A DNA stretch of 60,000 nt from the NCBI GenBank assembly GCA_914767715.1, contig OU612072.1, forward strand, positions 18,850,001 to 18,910,000. The letters run 5' to 3'. Of this stretch, positions 11,015-23,360 are shown piece by piece (position 1 is the stretch's first letter; every line of letters begins with the position of its first letter). The translations under genes were made by a program, and so were the position numbers. The notes under the pieces were generated by a model, which saw nothing but the letters and a program-made list of their open reading frames with translations, ran no database searches and was not told the origin of the DNA. The stretch comes from Membranipora membranacea. Taxonomy: Eukaryota > Bryozoa > Gymnolaemata > Cheilostomatida > Membraniporidae.

Positions 11015-13017
11015 TGATATTCGGGACTTAGAATGAGGCCAATGAGGCCATCAACTGGTCAGAGTTTGAAAGAATTCCGATGACTATTTCAAATTTGAGC
11101 CTGCCGTTTGGCATGTTTTTTTATGACAAAAGTGGCCCAGGTTAAAAAGGTTGCTGATCCCAAACAAAGAGGAGCAGTCCCGAACGGGTTTCAGTTTCAA
11201 AGTCAGCATGAAATTGCCTACATTATAGAGCAGGTTAAAAGGAAATCTATTTTTTAAACTGGCCGTAAAAAAAACCACGGGTCCCCCCTTTGTTACTCTT
11301 TTAAATTTTAAACTCACTCTAATTCCTGATCTATATATCGTAGAATCTTGATATTCGGGATTTTGAATGAGGCCAATGAGGCCATCAGCGGGTCAGAGTT
11401 TGAAATAATTCCCATGGCTATTTCAAATTTGAGCCTGCTGTTTGGCATGTTTTTTTATGACAAAAGTGGCCCTCGTTAAAAACGTTGCTGACGCCAAACT
11501 AAGAGGAGCAGTCCCGAACGGGTTTCAGTTTCAAAGTCAGCATGAAATTGCCTACGTTATAGAGTAGGTTAGAAGGAAATCTATTTTTTAAACTGGCCGT
11601 AAAAAAAACCAAGGGTCCCCCCTTTGTTACTTTTTTAAATTTTAAACTCACTCTAATTCCTGTTCTATATATCGTAGAATCTTGATATTAGGGATTTTGA
11701 ATGAGGCCAATGAGGCCATCAGCGGGTCAGAGTTTGAAATAATTCCCATGGCTATTTCAAATTTGAGCCTGCCGTTTGGCATGTTTTTTTATGAAAAAAG
11801 TGGCCCCTGTTAAAAACGTTGCTGACGCCAAACAAAGAGGAGCAGTCCCGAACGGGTTTCAGTTTCAAAGTCAGCATGAAATTGCCTACGTTATAGAGTA
11901 TGTTAGAAGGAAATCAATTTTTTAAACTGGCCGTAAAAAAAACTAAGGGTCCCCCCTTTGTTACTTTTTTAAATTTTAAACTCGCTCTAATTCCTGTTCT
12001 TTTTATCGTAGGATCTTGATATTTGGGATTTTGAATAAGGCCAATGAGGCCATCAACTGGTCAGAGTTTGAAAGAATTCCGATAACTATTTAAAGTTTGA
12101 GCTTGCCGTTTGGCATGTTTTTTTATGACAAAAGTGGCCCTCGTTAAAAACGTTGCTAACGCCAAACTAAGAGGAGCAGGCCCGAACGGGTTTCAGTTTT
12201 AAAGTCAGCATGAAATTGCCTACGTTATAGAGCAGGTTAGAAGGAAATCTATTTTTTAAACTGGCCGTAAAAAAAACCAAGGGTCCCCCCTTTGTTACTT
12301 TTTAAAATTTTAAACTCGCTCTAATTCCTGTTCTATTTATCGTAGGATCTTGATATTCGAGACTTAGAATGAGGCCAATGAGGCCATGAACTGGTCAGAG
12401 TTTGAAAGAATTCCGATGGCTATTTCAAATTTGAGCCTGCCGCTTGGCATGTTTTTTTATGACAAAAGTGGCCCAGGTTAAAAAGGTTGCTGACGCCAAA
12501 CAAAGAGGAGCAGTCCCGAACGGGTTTCAGGTCAAAGTCAGCATGAAATTGCCTACGTTATAGAGCAGGTTAGAAGGAAATCTATTTTTTTAACTGGCCG
12601 TAAAAAAAACCAAGGGTCCCCCCTTTGTTACTTTTAAAAATTTTAAACTCGCTCTAATTCCTGTTCTATTTATCGTAGGATCTTGATATTCGGGACTTAG
12701 AATGAGGCCAATGAGGCCATCAACTGGTCAGATATTGAAAGAATTCCGATGGCTATTTCAAATTTGAGCCTGCCGTTTGGCATGTTTTTTTATGACAAAA
12801 GTGGCCCAGGTTAAAAAGGTTGCTGACGCCAAACAAAGAGGAGCAGTCCCGAACGGGCTTCAGTTTCAAAGTCAGCATGAAATTGCCTACGTTATAGAGC
12901 AGGTTAGAAGGAAATCTATTTTTTAAACTGGCAGTAAAAAAGACCAAGGGTCCGCCCTTTGTTACTTTTTTAAATTTTAAACTCGCTCTAATTCCTGTTC
13001 TATTTATTGTAGGATCT
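11015..13017 (+). repeat. Six-monomer (2,003-bp) tandem copy
   Basis: Starts are 11015 K/T, 11349 C2, 11683 C, 12017 D, 12351 E and 12684 F/S. C2 to F/S lie exactly 2,003 bp to the right of 9346-10681, and private variants are shared: ATATTTGGG and GATAACTATTT in D, and CGGGCTTCAG in F/S. The unit was created by joining a K monomer to the tail of a T monomer. Confidence 0.88.
11242..11274. other. Crossover junction K to T tail
   Basis: Within the monomer at 11015 the left side is K (CATTATAG, GTTAAAAGG up to about 11241). From CCACGGG at 11274 the right side is the T tail, with ACTCTTTTAAA and CTGATCTATATATCG. The base offset across the junction to the donor tail at 9271 is 2,003 bp, the length of the duplicated unit. 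This interval is therefore where the 6-mer duplication closed, in register. Confidence 0.8.
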
Positions 13018-16000
13018 TGATATTCGGGACTTAGAATGAGGCCAATGAGGCCATCAACTGGTCAGAGTTTGAAAGAATTCCGATGACTATTTCAAATTTG
13101 AGCCTGCCGTTTGGCATGTTTTTTTATGACAAAAGTGGCCCAGGTTAAAAAGGTTGCTGATCCCAAACAAAGAGGAGCAGTCCCGAACGGGTTTCAGTTT
13201 CAAAGTCAGCATGAAATTGCCTACATTATAGAGCAGGTTAAAAGGAAATCTATTTTTTAAACTGGCCGTAAAAAAACCAAGGGTCCCCCCTTTGTTACTT
13301 TTTTAAATTTTAAACTCGCTCTAATTCCTGTTCTATTTATTGTAGGATCTTGATATTCGGGACTTAGAATGAGGCCAATGAGACCATCAACTGGACAGAG
13401 TTTGAAAGAATTCCGATGGCTATTTCAAATTTGAGCCTGTCGTTTGGCATGTTTTTTTATGACAAAAGTGGCCCTCGTTAAAAACGTTGCTTACGCCAAA
13501 CTAAGAGGAGCAGTCCCGAACGGGTTTCAGTTTCAAAGTCAGCATGAAATTGCCTACGTTATAGAGTAGGTAAGAAGGAAATCTATTTTTTAAACTGGCC
13601 GTAAAAAAAACCACGGGTCCCCCCTTTGTTACTCTTTTAAATTTTAAACTCACTCTAATTCCTGATCTATATATCGTAGAATCTTGCTATTCGGGATTTT
13701 GAATGAGGCCAATGAGGCCATCAGCGGGTCAGAGTTTGAAATAATTCCCATGGCTATTTCAAATTTGAGCCTGCCGTTTGGCATGTTTTTTTATGAAAAA
13801 AGTGGCCCCTGTTAAAAACGTTGTTGACGCCAAACAAAGAGGAGCAGTCCCGAACGGGTTTCAGTTTCAAAGTCAGCATGAAATTGCCTACGTTATAGAG
13901 TATGTTAGAAGGAAATCAATTTTTTAAACTGGCCGTAAAAAAAACTAAGGGTCCCCCCTTTGTTACTTTTTTAAATTTTAAACTCGCTCTAATTCCTGTT
14001 CTTTTTATCGTAGGATCTTGATATTCGGGATTTTGAATAAGGCCAATAAGGCCATCAACTGGTCAGAGTTTGAAAGAATTCCGATGGCTATTTAAAGTTT
14101 GAGCTTGCCGTTTGGCATGTTTTTTTATGACAAAAGTGGCCCTCGTTAAAAACGTTGCTAACGCCAAACTAAGAGGAGCAGGCCCGAACGGGTTTCAGTT
14201 TTAAAGTCAGCATGAAATTGCCTACGTTATAGAGCAGGTTAGAAGGAAATCTATTTTTTAAACTGGCCGTAAAAAAAACCAAGGGTCCCCCCTTTGTTAC
14301 TTTTTAAAATTTTAAACTCGCTCTAATTCCTGTTCTATTTATCGTAGGATCTTGATATTCGAGACTTAGAATGAGGCCAATGAGGCCATGAACTGGTCAG
14401 AGTTTGAAAGAATTCCGATGGCTATTTCAAATTTGAGCCTGCCGCTTGGCATGTTTTTTTATGACAAAAGTGGCCCAGGTTAAAAAGGTTGCTGACGCCA
14501 AACAAAGAGGAGCAGTCCCGAACGGGTTTCAGGTCAAAGTCAGCATGAAATTGCCTACGTTATAGAGCAGGTTAGAAGGAAATCTATTTTTTTAACTGGC
14601 CGTAAAAAAAACCAAGGGTCCCCCCTTTGTTACTTTTAAAAATTTTAAACTCGCTCTAATTCCTGTTCTATTTATCGTAGGATCTTGATATTCGGGACTT
14701 AGAATGAGGCCAATGAGGCCATCAACTGGTCAGATATTGAAAGAATTCCGATGGCTATTTCAAATTTGAGCCTGCCGTTTGGCATGTTTTTTTATGACAA
14801 AAGTGGCCCAGGTTAAAAAGGTTGCTGACGCCAAACAAAGAGGAGCAGTCCCGAACGGGTTTCAGTTTCAAAGTCAGCATGAAATTGCCTACGTTATAGA
14901 GCAGGTTAGAACGAAATCTATTTTTTTAACTGGCCGTAAAAAAAACCAAGGGTCCCCCCTTTGTTACTTTTTAAAATTTTAAACTCGCTCTAATTCCTGT
15001 TCTATTTATCGTAGGATCTTGATATTCGGGACTTAGAATGAGGCCAATGAGGCCATCAACTGGTCAGAGTTTGAAAGAATTCTGATGGCTATTTCAAATT
15101 TGAGCCTGCCGTTTGGCATGTTTTTTTATGACAAAAGTGGCCCTCGTTAAAAAGGTTGCTGACGCCAAACAAAGAGGGGCAGTCCCGAACGGGTTTCAGT
15201 TTCAAAGTCAGCATGAAATTGCCTACGTTATAGAGCAGGTTAGAAGGAAATCTTTTTTTTAAACTGGCAGTAAAAAAAACCAAGGGTCCCCCCTTTGTTA
15301 CTTTTTTAAATTTTAAACTCGCTCTAATTCCTGTTCTATTTATCGTAGGATCTTGATATTCGGGACTTAGAATGAGGCCAATGATGCCATCAACTGGTCA
15401 GAGTTTGAAGGAATTCCGATGGCTATTTCAAATTTGAGCCTGCCGTTTGTCATGTTTTTTTATGACAAATGTGGCCCAGGTTAAAATGGTTGCTGACGCC
15501 ATACAAAGAGGAGCAGTCCCGAACGGGTTTCAGTTTCGAAGTCAGCATGAAATTGCGTACGTTATAGAGCAGGTTAGAAGGAAATCTATTTTTTAAACTG
15601 GCAGTAAAAAAGACCAAGGGTCCCCCCTTTGTTACTTTTTAAAATTTTAAACTCGCTCTAATTCCTCTTCTATTTATAGTAGGATCTTGATATTCGGGAC
15701 TTAGAATGAGGCCAATGAGGCCATCAACTGGTCAGAGTTTGAAAGAATTCCGATGGCTATTTCAAATTTGAGCCTGCCGTTTGGCATGTTTTTTTATGAC
15801 AAAAGTGGCCGAGGTTAAAAAGGTTGCTGACGCCAAACAAAGAGGAGCAGTCCCGAACGTGTTTCAGTTTCAAAGTCAGCATGAAATTACCTACGTTATA
15901 GAGCAGGTTAGAAGGAAATCTATTTTTTAAACTGGCCGTAAAAAAAACCAAGGGTCCCCCCTATGTTACTTTTTTGAATTTTAAACTCGCTCTAATTCCT

Positions 16001-16355
16001 GTTCTATTTATCGAAGGAACTTGATATTCGGGACTTAGAATGAGGCCAATGAGGCCATCAACTGGTCAGAGTTTGAAGGACTTCCGATGGCTATTTCAAA
16101 TTTGACCCTGCCGTTTGGCATGTTTTTTTATGACAAAAGTGGCCGAGGTTAAAAAGGTTGCTGACGCCAAACAAAGAGGAGCAGTCCCGAACGGGTTTCA
16201 GTTTCAAAGTCAGCATGAAATTGCCTACGTTATAGAGCAGGTTAGAAGGAAATCTATTTTTTAAACTGGCAGTAAAAAAGACCAAGGGTCCGCCCTTTGT
16301 TACTTTTTTAAATTTTAAACTCGCTCTAATTCCTGTTCTATTTATTGTAGGATCT
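13018..16355 (+). repeat. Ten-monomer run K T C D E F G and H/J/N-like monomers
   Basis: Starts are 13018 K (333 bp), 13351 T, 13685 C, 14019 D, 14353 E (333 bp), 14686 F, 15020 G, 15354 J-like, 15688 N-like and 16022 V. C2 is missing between T and C, consistent with loss of one monomer, since C2 and C are alike in their first third. The monomer at 13685 begins TTGCTATTCGGG and has GTTGTTGACG. The J-like one ends CTATTTATAGTAGG, also seen at 20002-20015. The N-like one has GAACGTG and ATTACC. V begins as H (GAAGGACTTCC, GGCCGAGG) and ends as S. Confidence 0.8.
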
Positions 16356-18350
16356 TGATATTCGGGACTTAGAATGAGGCCAATGAGGCCATCAACTGGT
16401 CAGAGTTTGAAAGAATTCCGATGCCTATTTCAAATTTGAGCCTGCCGTTTGGCATGTTTTTTTATGACAAAAGTGGCCCAGGTTAAAAAGGTTGCTGATC
16501 CCAAACAAAGAGGAGCAGTCCCGAACGGGTTTCAGTTTCAAAGTCAGCATGAAATTGCCTACATTATAGAGCAGGTTAAAAGGAAATCTATTTTTTAAAC
16601 TGGCCGTAAAAAAAACCAAGGGTCCCCCCTTTGTTACTATTTTAAATTTTAAACTCGCTCTAATTCCTGTTCTATTTATTGTAGGATCTTGATATTCGGG
16701 ACTTAGAATGAGGCCAATGAGGCCATCAACTGGACAGAGTTTGAAAGAATTCCGATGGCTATTTCATATTTGAGCCTGTCGTTTGGCATGTTTTTTTATG
16801 ACAAAAGTGGCCCCCGTTAAAAACGTTGCTGACGCCAAACTAAGAGGAGCAGTCCCGAACGGGTTTCAGTTTCAAAGTCAGCATGAAATTGCCTACGTTG
16901 TAGAGTAGGTAAGAAGGGAATCTATCTTTTAAACTGGCCGTAAAAAAACCAAGGGTCCCCCCTTTGTTACTTTTTTAAATTTTTAACTCACTCTAATTCC
17001 TGTTCTATTTATCGTATGATCTTGATATTCGGGATTTTGAATGAGGCAAATGAGGCCATCAGCTGGTCAGAGTTTGAAAGAATTCCGATTTCAAATTTGA
17101 GCCTGCCGTTTGGCATGTTTTGTTATGACAAAAGTGGCCCTCGTTAAAAACGTTGCTGACGCCAAACTAAGAGGAGCATTCCCGAACGAGTTTCAGTTTC
17201 AAAGTCAGCATGAAATTGCCTACGTTATAGAGTAGGTTAGAAGGAAATCTATTTTTTAAACTGGCCATAAAGAAAAACCAAGGGTCCCCCCTTTGTTACT
17301 TTTTTAAATTTTAAACTCGCTCTAATTCCTGTTCTATTTATCGTAGGATCTTGATATTCGGGATTTTGAATGAAGCCAATGAGGCCATCAGCTTGTCAGA
17401 GTTTGAAAGAATTCCGATGGCTATTTCAAATTTGAACCTGCCGTTTGGCATGTTTTTTATGACAAAAGTGCCCCTCGTTAAAAACGTTGCTGACGCCAAA
17501 CTAAGAGGAGCAGTCCCGAACGGGTTTCAGTTTCAAAGTCAGCATGAAATTGCCTACGTTATAGAGTAGGTTAGAAGGAAATCTATTTTTTAAACTGGCC
17601 GTAAAAAAAACCAAGAGTCCCCCCTTTGTTACTTTTTTAAATTTTAAACTCGCTCTAATTCCTGTTCTATTTATCGTAGGATCTTGATATTCGGGTTTTG
17701 AATGAGGCCAATGAGGCCATCAGCGGGTCAGAGTTTGAAAGAATTCCGATGGCTATTTCAAATTTGAGCCAGCCGTTTGGCATGTTATTTTATGACAAAA
17801 GTGGCCCTCGTTAAAAACAGTGCTGACGCCAAACTAAGAGCAGCAGTCCCGAACGGGTTTCAGTTTCAAAGTCAGCATGAAATTGCCTACGTTATAGAGT
17901 AGGTAAGAAGGAAATCTATTTTTTAAACTGGCCGTAAAAAAAACCACGGGTCCCCCCTTTGTTACTTTTTTAAATTTTAAACTCACTCTAATTCCTGATC
18001 TATATATCGTAGAATCTTGATATTCGGGATTTTGAATGAGGCCAATGAGGCCATCAGCGGGTCAGAGTTTGAAATAATTCCCATGGCTATTTCAAATTTG
18101 AGCCTGCTGTTTGGCATGTTTTTTTATGACAAAAGTGGCCCTCGTTAAAAACGTTGCTGACGCCAAACTAAGAGGAGCAGTCCCGAACGGGTTTCAGTTT
18201 CAAAGTCAGCATGAAATTGCCTACGTTATAGAGTAGGTTAGAAGGAAATCTATTTTTTAAACTGGCCGTAAAAAAACCAAGGGTCCCCCCTTTGTTACTT
18301 TTTTAAATTTTAAACTCACTCTAATTCCTGTTCTATATATCGTAGAATCT
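16356..18350 (+). repeat. Run K, T/R2, R3, A, B, C2; distant copy of 0.5-2.0 kb
   Basis: Starts are 16356 K, 16690 (T then R2 tail, 333 bp), 17023 R3 (329 bp), 17352 A (333 bp), 17685 B (333 bp) and 18018 C2 (333 bp). From the R2 tail onward (GTTGTAGAG, ATCTATCTTTTAA) the order R2-R3-A-B-C2 repeats 500-2000 at an offset of about 16,349 bp. The shared order and the shared CATAAAGAAAAACC and TTTTGTTATGAC variants make common descent clear. The entry point is a T to R2 switch in the monomer at 16690. Confidence 0.85.
17023..17351 (+). repeat. 329-bp monomer with 6-bp deletion
   Basis: Around 17086-17091 the sequence reads CCGATTTCAAATT, where the sister monomer at 668 reads CCGATGGCTATTTC. Six bases are missing between two TTTC/GAT-like ends. 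With the two 318-bp monomers this is one of only three clear length outliers in the window. Confidence 0.9.
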
Positions 18351-19686
18351 TGATATTCGGGATTTTGAATGAGGCCAATGAGGCCATCAGCGGGTCAGAG
18401 TTTGAAATAATTCCAATGGCTATTTCAAATTTGAGCCTGCCGTTTGGCATGTTTTTTTATGAAAAAAGTGGCCCTCGTTAAAAACGTTGCTGACGCCAAA
18501 CAAAGAGGAGCAGTCCCGAACGGGTTTCAGTTTCAAAGTCAGCATGATATTGCCTACGTTATAGAGCAGGTTAGAAGGAAATCTATTTTTTTAACTGGCC
18601 GTAAAAAAAACCAAGGGTCCCCCCTTTGTTACTTTTAAAAATTTTAAACTCGCTCTAATTCCTGTTCTATTTATCGTAGGATCTTGATATTCGGGACTTA
18701 GAATGAGGCCAATGAGGCCATCAACTGGTCAGATATTGAAAGAATTCCGATGGCTATTTCAAATTTGAGCCTGCCGTTTGGCATGTGTTTTTATGACAAA
18801 AGTGGCCCAGGTTAAAAAGGTTGCTGACGCCAAACAAAGAGGAGCAGTCCCGAACGGGATTCAGTTTCAAAGTCAGCATGAAATTGCCTACGTTATAGCG
18901 CAGGTTAGAAGGAAATCTATTTTTTTAACTGGCCGTAAAAAAAACCAAGGGTCCCCCCTTTGTTACTTTTTAAAATTTTAAACTCGCTCTAATTCCTGTT
19001 CTATTTATCGTAGGATCTTGATATTCGGGACTTAGAATGAGGCCAATGAGGCCATCAACTGGTCAGAGTTTGAAATAATTCCCATGGCTATTTCAAATTT
19101 GAGCCTGCCGTTTGGCATGTTTTTTTATGAAAAAAGTGGCCCTCGTTAAAAACGTTGCTGACGCCAAACAAAGAGGAGCAGTCCCGAACGGGTTTCAGTT
19201 TCAAAGTCAGCATGATATTGCCTACGTTATAGAGCAGGTTAGAAGGAAATCTATTTTTTTAACTGGCCGTAAAAAAAACCAAGGGTCCCCCCTTTGTTAC
19301 TTTTAAAAATTTTAAACTCGCTCTAATTCCTGTTCTATTTATCGTAGGATCTTGATATTCGGGACTTAGAATGAGGCCAATGAGGCCATCAACTGGTCAG
19401 ATATTGAAAGAATTCCGATGGCTATTTCAAATTTGAGCCTGCCGTTTGGCATGTTTTTTTATGACAAAAGTGGCCCAGGTTAAAAAGGTTGCTGACGCCA
19501 AACAAAGAGGAGCAGTCCCGAACGGGTTTCAGTTTCAAAGTCAGCATGAAATTGCCTACGTTATAGCGCAGGTTAGAAGGAAATCTATTTTTTTAACTGG
19601 CCATAAAAAAAACCAAGGGTCCCCCCTTTGTTACTTTTTAAAATTTTAAACTCGCTCTAATTCCTGTTCTATTTATCGTAGGATCT
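18351..19686 (+). repeat. Two-monomer (668-bp) tandem duplication
   Basis: Starts are 18351, 18685, 19019 and 19353. The first and third monomers share ATGAAAAAAGTGG, GATATTGCC and the tail TTTTTTTAACTGG with CTTTTAAAAATTTT (C with an E tail). The second and fourth are F and share the private TATAGCGCAGG. The pairs lie exactly 668 bp apart. The third monomer begins TTCGGGACTTAG with CAACTGG instead of the AGCGGG of the first, which marks the join inside its first 60 bases. The second has private GGGATTCAG and GCATGTGTTTTT. Confidence 0.88.
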
Positions 19687-22357
19687 TGATATTCGGGACT
19701 TAGAATGAGGCCAATGAGGCCATCAACTGGTCAGAGTTTGAAAGAATTCCGATGGCTATTTCAAATTTGAGCCTGCCGTTTGGCATGTTTTTTTATGACA
19801 AAAGTGGCCCTCGTTAAAAAGGTTGCTGACGCCAAACAAAGAGGGGCAGTCCCGAACGGGTTTCAGTTTCAAAGTCAGCATGAAATTGCCTACGTTATAG
19901 AGCAGGTTAGAAGGAAATCTATTTTTTAAACTGGCAGTAAAAAAGACCAAGGGTCCCCCCTTTGTTACTTTTTAAAATTTTAAACTCGCTCTAATTCCTC
20001 TTCTATTTATAGTAGGATCTTGATATTCGGGACTTAGAATGAGGCCAATGAGGCCATCAACTGGTCAGAGTTTGAAGGACTTCCGATGGCTATTTCAAAT
20101 TTGAGCCAGCCGTTTGGCATGTTATTTTATGACAAAAGTGGCCGAGGTTAAAAAGGTTGCTGACGCCAAACAAAGAGGAGCAGTCCCGAACAGGTTTCAG
20201 TTTCAAAGTCAGCATGAAATTGCCTACGTTATAGACCAGGTTAGAAGGAAAAGTATTTTTTAAACTGGCCGTAAAAAAAACCAAGGGTCCCCCGTTGTTA
20301 CTTTTTTAAATTTTAAACTCGCTCTAATTCCTGTTCTATTTATCCTAGGATCTTGATATTCGGGATTTTGAATGAGGCCAATGAGGCCATCAACTGGTCA
20401 GAGTTTGAAAGAATACCAATTGCTATTTCAAATTTGAGCCTGCCTTTTGGCATGTTTTTTCATGACAAAAGTGGCCCTCGTTAAAAAGGTTGCTGACGCC
20501 AAACAAAGAGGGGCAGTCCCGAACGGGTTTCAGTTTCAAAGTCAGCATGAAATTGCCTACGTTATAGAGCAGGTTAGAAGGAAATCTTTTTTTTAAACTG
20601 GCAGTAAAAAAAACCAAGGGTCCCCCCTTTGTTACTTTTTTAAATTTTAAACTCGCTCTAATTCCTGTTCTATTTATCGTAGGATCTTGATATTCGGGAC
20701 TTAGAATGAGGCCAATGAGGCCATCAACTGGTCAGAGTTTGAAGGACTTCCGATGGCTTTTTCAAATTTGAGCCTGCCGTTTGTCATGTTTTTTTATGAC
20801 AAAAGTGGCCCAGGTTAAAATGGTTGCTGACGCCAAACAAAGAGGAGCAGTCCCGAACGGGTTTTAGTTTCAAAGTCAGCATGAAATTGCCTACGTTATA
20901 GAGCAGGTTAGAAGGAAATCTATTTTTTAAACTGGCAGTAAAAAAGACCAAGGGTCCGCCCTTTGTCACTTTTTTAAATTTTAAACTCGCTCTAATTCCT
21001 GTTCTATTTATTGTAGGATCTTGATATTCGGGACTTAGAATGAGGCCAATGAGGCCATCAACTGGTCAGAGTTTGAAAGAATTCCGATTACTATTTCAAA
21101 TTTGAGCCTGCCGTTTGGCATGTTTTTTTATGACAAAAGTGGCCCAGGTTAAAAAGGTTGCTGATCCCAAACAAAGAGGAGCAGTCCCGAACGGGCTTCA
21201 GTTTCAAAGTCAGCATGAAATTGCCTACATTATAGAGCAGGTTAAAAGGAAATCTCTTTTTTAAACTGGCCGTAAAAAAAACCAAGGGTCCCCCCTTTGT
21301 TACTTTTTTAAATTTTAAACTCGCTCTAATTCCTGTTCTATTTATTGTAGGATCTTGATATTCGGGACTTAGAATGAGGCCAATGAGGCCATCAACTGGA
21401 CAGAGTTTGAAAGAATTCCGATGGCTATTCCAAATTTGAGCCTGTCGTTTGGCATGTTTTTTTATGACAAAAGTGGCCCAGGTGAAAAAGGTTGCTGACG
21501 CCAAACAAAGAGGAGCAGTCCCGAACGGGTTTCAGTTTCAAAGTCAGCATGAAATTGCTTACGTTATAGAGCAGGTTAGAAGGAAATCTATTTTTTAAAC
21601 TGGCAGTAAAAAAGACCAAGGGTCCGCCCTTTGTTACTTTTTCAAATTTGAAACTCGCTCTAATTCCTGTTCTATTTATTGTAGGATCTTGATATTCGGG
21701 ACTTAGAATGAGGCCAATGAGGCCATCAACTGGTCAGAGTTTGAAAGAATTCCGATGACTATTTCAAATTTGAGCCTGCCGTTTGGCATGTTTTTTTATG
21801 ACAAAAGTGGCCCTCGTTAAAAAGGTTGCTGGCGCCAAACAAAGAGGAGAAGTCCCGAACGGGTTTCAGTTTCAAAGTCAGCATGAAATTGCCTACGTTA
21901 TAGAGATGGTTAGAAGGAAATCTATTTTTTAAACTGGCCGTAAAAAAGACCAAGGGTCCCCCCTTTGTTACTTTTTTAACTTTTAAACTCGCTCTAATTC
22001 CTGTTCTATTTATTGTAGGATCTTGATATTCGGGACTTAGAATGAGGCCAATGAGGCCATCAACTGGTCAGAGTTTGAAAGAATTCTGATGGCTATTCCA
22101 AATTTGACCCTGCCGTTCGGTATGTTTTTTTATGACAAAAGTGGCCGAGGTTAAAAAGGTTGCTGACGCCAAACAAAGAGGAGCAGTCCCGAACGTGTTT
22201 CAGTCTCAAAGTCAGCATGAAATTACCTACGTTATAGAGCAGGTTAGAAGGAAATCTATTTTTTAAACTGGCCGTAAAAAAAACCAAGGGTCCCCCCTTT
22301 GTTACTTTTTTGAATTTTAAACTCGCTGTATTTCCTGTTCTATTTATCCTAGGATCT
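19687..22357 (+). repeat. Founder-like block G H I J K L M N
   Basis: Starts are 19687 G-like, 20021 H (333 bp), 20354 I, 20688 J, 21022 K, 21356 L, 21690 M and 22024 N. This is the only place left of 23 kb with H to N complete and in order, and it matches the second half of the higher-order repeat. The K-L-M-N monomers lie 27,004 bp left of those at 48026-49361. Small differences from the HOR copies (TTCAGTTTC in M where the HOR has TTCTGTTTC, GCCAGCCG in H, ACATTATAG in K where the HOR has ATATTATAG) fit an older or sister lineage. Confidence 0.82.
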
Positions 22358-23025
22358 TGATATTCGGGATTTTGAATGAGGCCAATGAGGCCATCAACTG
22401 GTCAGAGTTTGAAAGAATTCCAATTGCTATTTCAAATTTGAGCCTGCCTTTTGGCATGTTTTTTCATGACAAAAGTGGCCCTCGTTTAAAAGGTTGCCGA
22501 CGCCAAACAAAGAGGGGCAGTCCCGAACGGGTTTCAGTTTCAAAGTCAGCATGAAATTGCCTACGTTATAGAGCAGGTTAGAAGGAAATCTATTTTTTAA
22601 ACTGGCCGTAAAAAAAACCAAGGGTCCCCCCTTTGTTACTTTTTTAAATTTTAAACTCGCTCTAATTCCTGTTCTATTTATCCTAGGATCTTGATATTCG
22701 GGATTTTGAATGAGGCCAATGAGGCCATCAACTGGTCAGAGTTTAAAAGAATTCCAATTGCTATTTCAAATTTGAGCTTGCCTTTTGGCATGTTTTTTCA
22801 TGACAAAAGTGGCCCTCGTTTAAAAGGTTGCCGACGCCAAACAAAGAGGGGCAGTCCCGAACGGGTTTCAGTTTCTAAGTAAGCATGAAATTGCCTACGT
22901 TATAGAGCAGGTTAGAAGGAAATCTATTTTTTAAACTGGCCGTAAAAAAAACCAAGGGTCCCCCCTTTGTTACTTTTTTAAATTTTAAACTCGCTCTAAT
23001 TCCTGTTCTATTTATCGTAGGATAT
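22358..23025 (+). repeat. Single-monomer tandem duplication (type I)
   Basis: The adjacent monomers at 22358 and 22692 are both type I. They share the private CTCGTTTAAAAGG and GTTGCCGACG, absent from other I copies, so one arose from the other by a single-monomer duplication. Minor differences: GTTTAAAAGAATT and TTTCTAAGTAAGC in the second copy. The second contains the only break I noticed in the usual GTCAGCATGA stretch. Confidence 0.88.
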
Positions 23026-23360
23026 TGATATTCGGGACTTAGAATGAGGCCAATGGGGCCATCAACTGGTCAGAGTTTGAAAGAATTCCGATGGCTATTT
23101 CAAATTTGAGCCTGCCGTTTGGCATGTTTTTTTATGACAAAAGTGGCCCAGGTTAAAATGGTTGCTGACGGCAAACAAAGAGGGGCAGTCCCGAAAGGGT
23201 TTCAGTTTCAAAGTCAGCATGAAATTGCCTACGTTATAGAGCAGGTTAGAAGGAAATCTATTTTTTAAACTGGCCATAAAGAAAAACCAAGGGTCCCCCC
23301 TTTGTTACTTTTTAAAATTTTAAACTCGCTCTAATTCCTGTTCTATTTATCGTAGGATCT
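23026..23360 (+). repeat. Monomer W, 335 bp, with P-like tail
   Basis: It begins GATATTGATATTCGGG and carries GGGGCCATC, GACGGCAAAC and CCGAAAGGG. It ends with CATAAAGAAAAACC as R3 and P do, and it precedes an A monomer as they do. It is the last monomer before the repeated A B C D order sets in, so it marks the left edge of the higher-order domain. Confidence 0.75.

Noticed and set aside
21091-21504. A 137-codon minus-strand open frame, the longest in the window
   Set aside because: It simply runs through a monomer boundary because L at 21356 lacks the usual stop in that frame. Its two halves are translations of the same repeat, and no other copy keeps it open.
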